DNA from: Clostridia bacterium
GTDB lineage: Bacteria; Bacillota; Clostridia; Oscillospirales; CAG-272
Reading direction: 5' to 3'
Length of the DNA stretch: 41,847 nucleotides
NCBI GenBank assembly: GCA_017938885.1
Contig: JAGBAS010000035.1
Span: 1 to 41,847, forward strand
The position numbers and the translations under genes were made by a program. Within the stretch, counting starts at the first letter, position 1. Each line of letters begins with the position of its first letter. Shown here one piece after another: positions 38,763 through 41,847 of this stretch. Under the pieces are notes generated by a model. It searched no databases, was not told where the DNA came from, and was given only the letters and a program-made list of their open reading frames with translations.

Positions 38763-40910
38763 ATGCGTAAGCTTTACCGGATATGGCTGCCCGCCGCTCT
38801 CTTGCTCCTGCTCCTGATACTGGCAGCCTGCACCACCGATACCTCTGCTCCCCCCGCCACCGAGGGCAGTACCCTCGCTCCCTCCGATGCCGTCACCGAC
38901 GGGACAACCGAGCCCGCCGGCACCGAAGCACCCACCGACGAGACAACCGCGCCCGCCGACACCGAAGCACCCACCGAGCCGGAGGAAACTCTGCCCGCCA
39001 ACCCGGACATTACGGTGGCTGCTCCCGACAAGCTGGATTTCTCAACCTCCGTCACGGTCACGGCGAACGGCGGCTCGGCCACCGTCTCCCATGAGGACGG
39101 CCTTACCTATACCGCCACGGGCTTTTCGTCTGCGGAAGGCAACACCCTGACCTTCGAAAAGGGTCTGACCCTGACCTTCGATCCCGCAAGCACCGCCGAA
39201 GCCTTCAACCGCTTCACCCTGGGCTACACCTCCACTCAGCCCTTGTACGGGAAGATCACCTATACCTCCGACAGCAAGGCCGTCACCGACGATTTCTACA
39301 TGGAGGCGGGCACCCATACCTTCTCCTGCGTCATCGGACGCTACCTGGACGGTATCAAGGGCACGGGCATCCGGTCCATGACCTTGGAGACCTGCAACGA
39401 CCGATCCGCTGATTTCGCCCTCTGTGTGATGCAGACCCAAGACTACCCCGTCTATGGCGAGAATGCCGATACCTACTACATCGAGAACGCCCGCTACAAG
39501 CTGGGCATCCGCCTCATCTGGGGCGGCGGTATCAACTACCTGGAGGACAAGACCTGCACCGTCAACCGCCTCAAGAATCTGGTCAACCAGGCCGATACGG
39601 GACGGCTGATCCAGCAGTCCTACTACGGCGTCCAGCAGAACGCCGAGTATACCCCCGGCAACTACAACGGCTCCACCTGGGCTTACAATCCCGTCCAGGG
39701 CGGTGACGTCAAGGGCAACCACAGCCGTATCATTGACATCGTGGTCAACGAATACTCGGTGTACGTCAAGTCCCAGCCTCTGGACTGGGCCAAGGACAAT
39801 TCCCTCACTCCCTCCTACATGGAAAACACCTACACCGTCTACGCCGATCGCATTCGGGTAGACAACCGCTTCGTGGATTTCTCAAACTGGACCCATCGCT
39901 ACGCCCACCAGGAGCTCCCCGCCTTCTACACCGTCAGCTATCTCAGCCGCTTTACCCTGTATAACGGCGCAAAGCCCTGGACCGACGATACCATGTCCTA
40001 CCGCGACGATCTGGGCTTCTGGGGCGATTCCACCTACTACAACGACTGTACCTTCCTCCTCAAGAACAGCAACACCGAGACCTGGTGCGCCTGGACCAAC
40101 CCCGGCGACGACTTCGGCATCGGCCTCTACGTTCCCAACGTGGACTCCTATCTGGCCGGCCGCCATGCCTTCAACAACTCCAAGGAATCCACCAACGGCG
40201 CTACGAATTACGTAGCTCCCATCAATGCCATGATGCTCAAGTCCTTCGAGGCTGTGGAGTACAGCTACCTCATCTCCACGGGCTCGGTGGCGGATATGCG
40301 GGGGGTGTTCAAGGAGCATAAGGATTTCGCCTCCAACGCTACCCTCCACGAGAATCACCAGACCCGCCGTGTCTCGGATAATACCGCGGCCACCAACGAA
40401 AACTCCTACGCCGACTTAAACGGCGGAGGCGGAGGCGGAGGCAATGGCGGAGCTGTAGCCGCTCCCCTCTCCGCCCATCTCGATCTGACCAAGAAGGAAA
40501 ACGCCTCCCACGTAGTCGCTTCCAGCAACACGGTCGTGTCCTACGATGCAAGCGCGGGTGCGCTGTCCCTCACGGTCAAGGGCGAGGATCCCCACGTCAC
40601 CGTCGTCTACGACGGCAAGCTTTCGGCGGATCAGTACAAGACCGTTGAGATCACCTATATGCTCCCCGCCTCCAACAGCGCGGGAAACAACGTCACCGAC
40701 CTATTCCTCTGCGCGGGAAGTATCTCCAACCCCACCGCCGATGCCTGCGTCCGCATGGATCTGACCGCCGACGGCCAGTACCATACCCTGACCGTTGACC
40801 TGTCGGGTAAGTCCTTCTGGCAGGGAGATATTCACAAGATCCGCTTCGACTACCTGGACGGCTGCGAGGCGGGGGACGTGATGTACGTGCAGAGCATCGT
40901 GCTGAAGTGA
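38763..40910 (+). CDS. Large exported lipoprotein of unknown function with carbohydrate-binding-like C-terminus
   Basis: A 715-residue lipoprotein (lipobox LILAAC, C23). After the anchor comes a Thr/Pro/Glu/Ala linker of TEAPTDETTAPAD-type repeats (about 30-75). A long beta-rich region follows (about 80-560) with YKLGIRLIWGGGINYLED, NQADTGRLIQQSYYG, YTVYADRIRVDNRFVDFSNW and LGFWGDSTYYND. Then come a poly-Gly linker (GGGGGGGNGG) and a C-terminal beta-sandwich (about 580-715) ending FDYLDGCEAGDVMYVQSIVL, like carbohydrate-binding modules. I do not recognise the central domain; a glycan-acting enzyme or binding protein is a guess from its form and the glycosidase next door. GAAGGAGG lies 5 bases before the ATG. 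Confidence 0.85.
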   Translation: MRKLYRIWLPAALLLLLLILAACTTDTSAPPATEGSTLAPSDAVTDGTTEPAGTEAPTDETTAPADTEAPTEPEETLPANPDITVAAPDKLDFSTSVTVTANGGSATVSHEDGLTYTATGFSSAEGNTLTFEKGLTLTFDPASTAEAFNRFTLGYTSTQPLYGKITYTSDSKAVTDDFYMEAGTHTFSCVIGRYLDGIKGTGIRSMTLETCNDRSADFALCVMQTQDYPVYGENADTYYIENARYKLGIRLIWGGGINYLEDKTCTVNRLKNLVNQADTGRLIQQSYYGVQQNAEYTPGNYNGSTWAYNPVQGGDVKGNHSRIIDIVVNEYSVYVKSQPLDWAKDNSLTPSYMENTYTVYADRIRVDNRFVDFSNWTHRYAHQELPAFYTVSYLSRFTLYNGAKPWTDDTMSYRDDLGFWGDSTYYNDCTFLLKNSNTETWCAWTNPGDDFGIGLYVPNVDSYLAGRHAFNNSKESTNGATNYVAPINAMMLKSFEAVEYSYLISTGSVADMRGVFKEHKDFASNATLHENHQTRRVSDNTAATNENSYADLNGGGGGGGNGGAVAAPLSAHLDLTKKENASHVVASSNTVVSYDASAGALSLTVKGEDPHVTVVYDGKLSADQYKTVEITYMLPASNSAGNNVTDLFLCAGSISNPTADACVRMDLTADGQYHTLTVDLSGKSFWQGDIHKIRFDYLDGCEAGDVMYVQSIVLK

Positions 40911-40983
40911 TCCCCGGTTCCTCATAAGCTGCAATTTGAAAATCTCCCGAGCAGTCACGTTTCCGTTTGTCTGCGCATCTGAA

Positions 40984-41017
40984 AATCCCACCGCCTCCCT
41001 CGGGAAGCGGTGGGATT
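40984..41017. terminator. Bidirectional terminator between the large lipoprotein and the glycosidase
   Basis: Perfect 11-bp stem AATCCCACCGC / GCGGTGGGATT with a 12-base loop; CTTCTG follows on the plus strand and TTTCAG on the minus strand. The T runs are short, but it lies between convergent genes. Confidence 0.7.
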
Positions 41018-41048
41018 CTTCTGTATCACGGGGATCAGCGGCTGTTTA

Positions 41049-41847
41049 TCAGCGCAGGATCTCGATGCCTGCGGGAGCCTCGATATTCACCACGGTCTTG
41101 CCCTCGGTGTCCTTGAAGGCCCAGACCTTGATCTCGCCCTTGGGGGTGGGGTAGGAGCCCTTAGCCCAATCCAGCCATGCGAGATCGGGCTTGACCTCGT
41201 ACTTGCCGGGAGCCAGGTTCTTCACGCCCAGCACGTAGTTGGAGAGGTAGGGGCAGGGACCGGAGGCCCAGCCGTGGCAGAGGGAGTGGCGGAACTTGAC
41301 GTAGCAGTAGTTGCCGTAGTCGCCGTGGATGTCCACCATGCCCTCGGGAACCACCTCGTCGATGCGGCCGGCGTTCTTCATCCAGTCAAGATCGAAGTCC
41401 TCCCAGAAGGTGGTAGCACCCATGTCCAGCATACCGCCCCAGTACTCCTTCATGTCGCGGAGAGCGCCCGCATGGTCGCCAGCCTTGGCCTTGGCGGCCA
41501 TGATGTAGTAGCCCATGAAGGTGGAGTAGCCGTGGCCGCCGCCGGGGATCATGACCCGCTCGTTGACCTCGACGGGGTCGGAAAGCCCTGCCAGCACCAT
41601 GAAGGCGTTGGCCTGCTTGGCGGCGGTGGGCTGGGGCTTGTGGCCCTTCATCTTCTCGGAGGAAGCCTCGCAGAGGGCGGCGGTCTCGTCCTCGCCCAGC
41701 TCGCGGAGCAGGTAAGCGCCGTTGTCCAGTGCCAGCTTCAGAAGGCCCTGGAAGCCCACGTGCTTAGCCACGGGATCGTCGTTGGTGGGCCAGTCCAGGA
41801 GACGGCCCTCGGGCAGAGTCTCGCCGCCGTCCTCGTCCACGAAGGAG
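41049..41847 (-). CDS. Probable GH78-type alpha-L-rhamnosidase, C-terminal part (cut by window edge)
   Basis: At least 265 codons of a larger gene; the frame stays open to the window edge, so the start lies outside. The fragment has the end of an (alpha/alpha)6 barrel (LLDWPTNDDPVAKHVGFQGLL, FMGYYIMAAKAKAGDHAGAL, GATTFWEDFD). The typical rhamnosidase C-terminal beta domain follows: SLCHGWASGPCPYLSNYVLGVKNL, then LDWAKGSYPTPKGEIKVWAF. GH78 enzymes release L-rhamnose from plant and microbial glycans. There is no view of a signal peptide, so its location is unknown. A related GH family with the same C-terminal domain cannot be excluded. It ends in a terminator shared with the large lipoprotein. 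Confidence 0.8.
   Translation of the reverse strand, partial: SFVDEDGGETLPEGRLLDWPTNDDPVAKHVGFQGLLKLALDNGAYLLRELGEDETAALCEASSEKMKGHKPQPTAAKQANAFMVLAGLSDPVEVNERVMIPGGGHGYSTFMGYYIMAAKAKAGDHAGALRDMKEYWGGMLDMGATTFWEDFDLDWMKNAGRIDEVVPEGMVDIHGDYGNYCYVKFRHSLCHGWASGPCPYLSNYVLGVKNLAPGKYEVKPDLAWLDWAKGSYPTPKGEIKVWAFKDTEGKTVVNIEAPAGIEILR

Overview
The window is a gene-dense stretch of about 60% G+C DNA from a Gram-positive-type bacterium, most likely an uncultured Clostridia member (Oscillospiraceae- or Christensenellales-like). The evidence is the rpmH-rnpA-yidD-yidC-khpB-mnmE core cluster, a single-membrane set of exported proteins with lipobox signal peptides followed by Thr/Glu/Pro-rich linkers, strong AGGAGG-type ribosome sites and near-consensus sigma-A promoters with 17-bp spacers. 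The family-level placement is inference. No tRNA, rRNA, CRISPR array, transposase or phage gene was seen. The right edge cuts a gene.

Layout. 1-3.9 kb: fmt, a RelB/YoeB toxin-antitoxin pair whose toxin has an in-frame stop, a membrane zinc metallopeptidase and rsmB. 4.0-8.1 kb: a heterodimeric ABC exporter with one degenerate ATP site; a hairpin-rich repeat lies in its leader and a second element with similar ends lies just behind it. 8.4-14.5 kb: a small lipoprotein, then the minus-strand operon proB / giant TIR-like-Sel1 repeat protein / gpsA. 14.5-17.6 kb: zapA and a U32 peptidase-family protein. 17.6-20.3 kb: two exported proteins, a CBM9/DOMON-like membrane-anchored protein and an EEP-family lipoprotein, behind a perfect-consensus promoter. 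20.4-21.6 kb: a Gfo/Idh/MocA oxidoreductase. 21.7-25.6 kb: a ydjI-ydjG-ydjH-like membrane-stress operon without pspA, and a DUF1292 acidic protein. 25.7-29 kb: hemW and an acyl-CoA-ligase-like protein, separated by the second, inverted copy of the hairpin repeat. 29-34.8 kb: mnmE, khpB, yidC, yidD, rnpA and rpmH. 34.8-37.7 kb: two tandem exported trigger-factor-like prolyl isomerase lipoproteins. 37.8-41.8 kb: birA, a large exported lipoprotein of unknown function and the C-terminal part of a probable GH78-type glycosidase.

Functionally, much of the window concerns the cell envelope: membrane insertion (YidC, YidD), extracytoplasmic folding (two PPIase lipoproteins), membrane-stress scaffolding (YdjGHI-like), export (ABC pair) and surface carbohydrate-related lipoproteins. 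Core translation and RNA genes (fmt, rsmB, mnmE, rnpA, rpmH, U32) lie between them. The most unusual items are the 1278-residue TIR-like-Sel1 protein, the interrupted yoeB, a dispersed nested-hairpin repeat, a zinc ribbon shared between a cytoplasmic SPFH protein and an exported lipoprotein, and a YidC with Glu in place of the conserved groove Arg/Lys.
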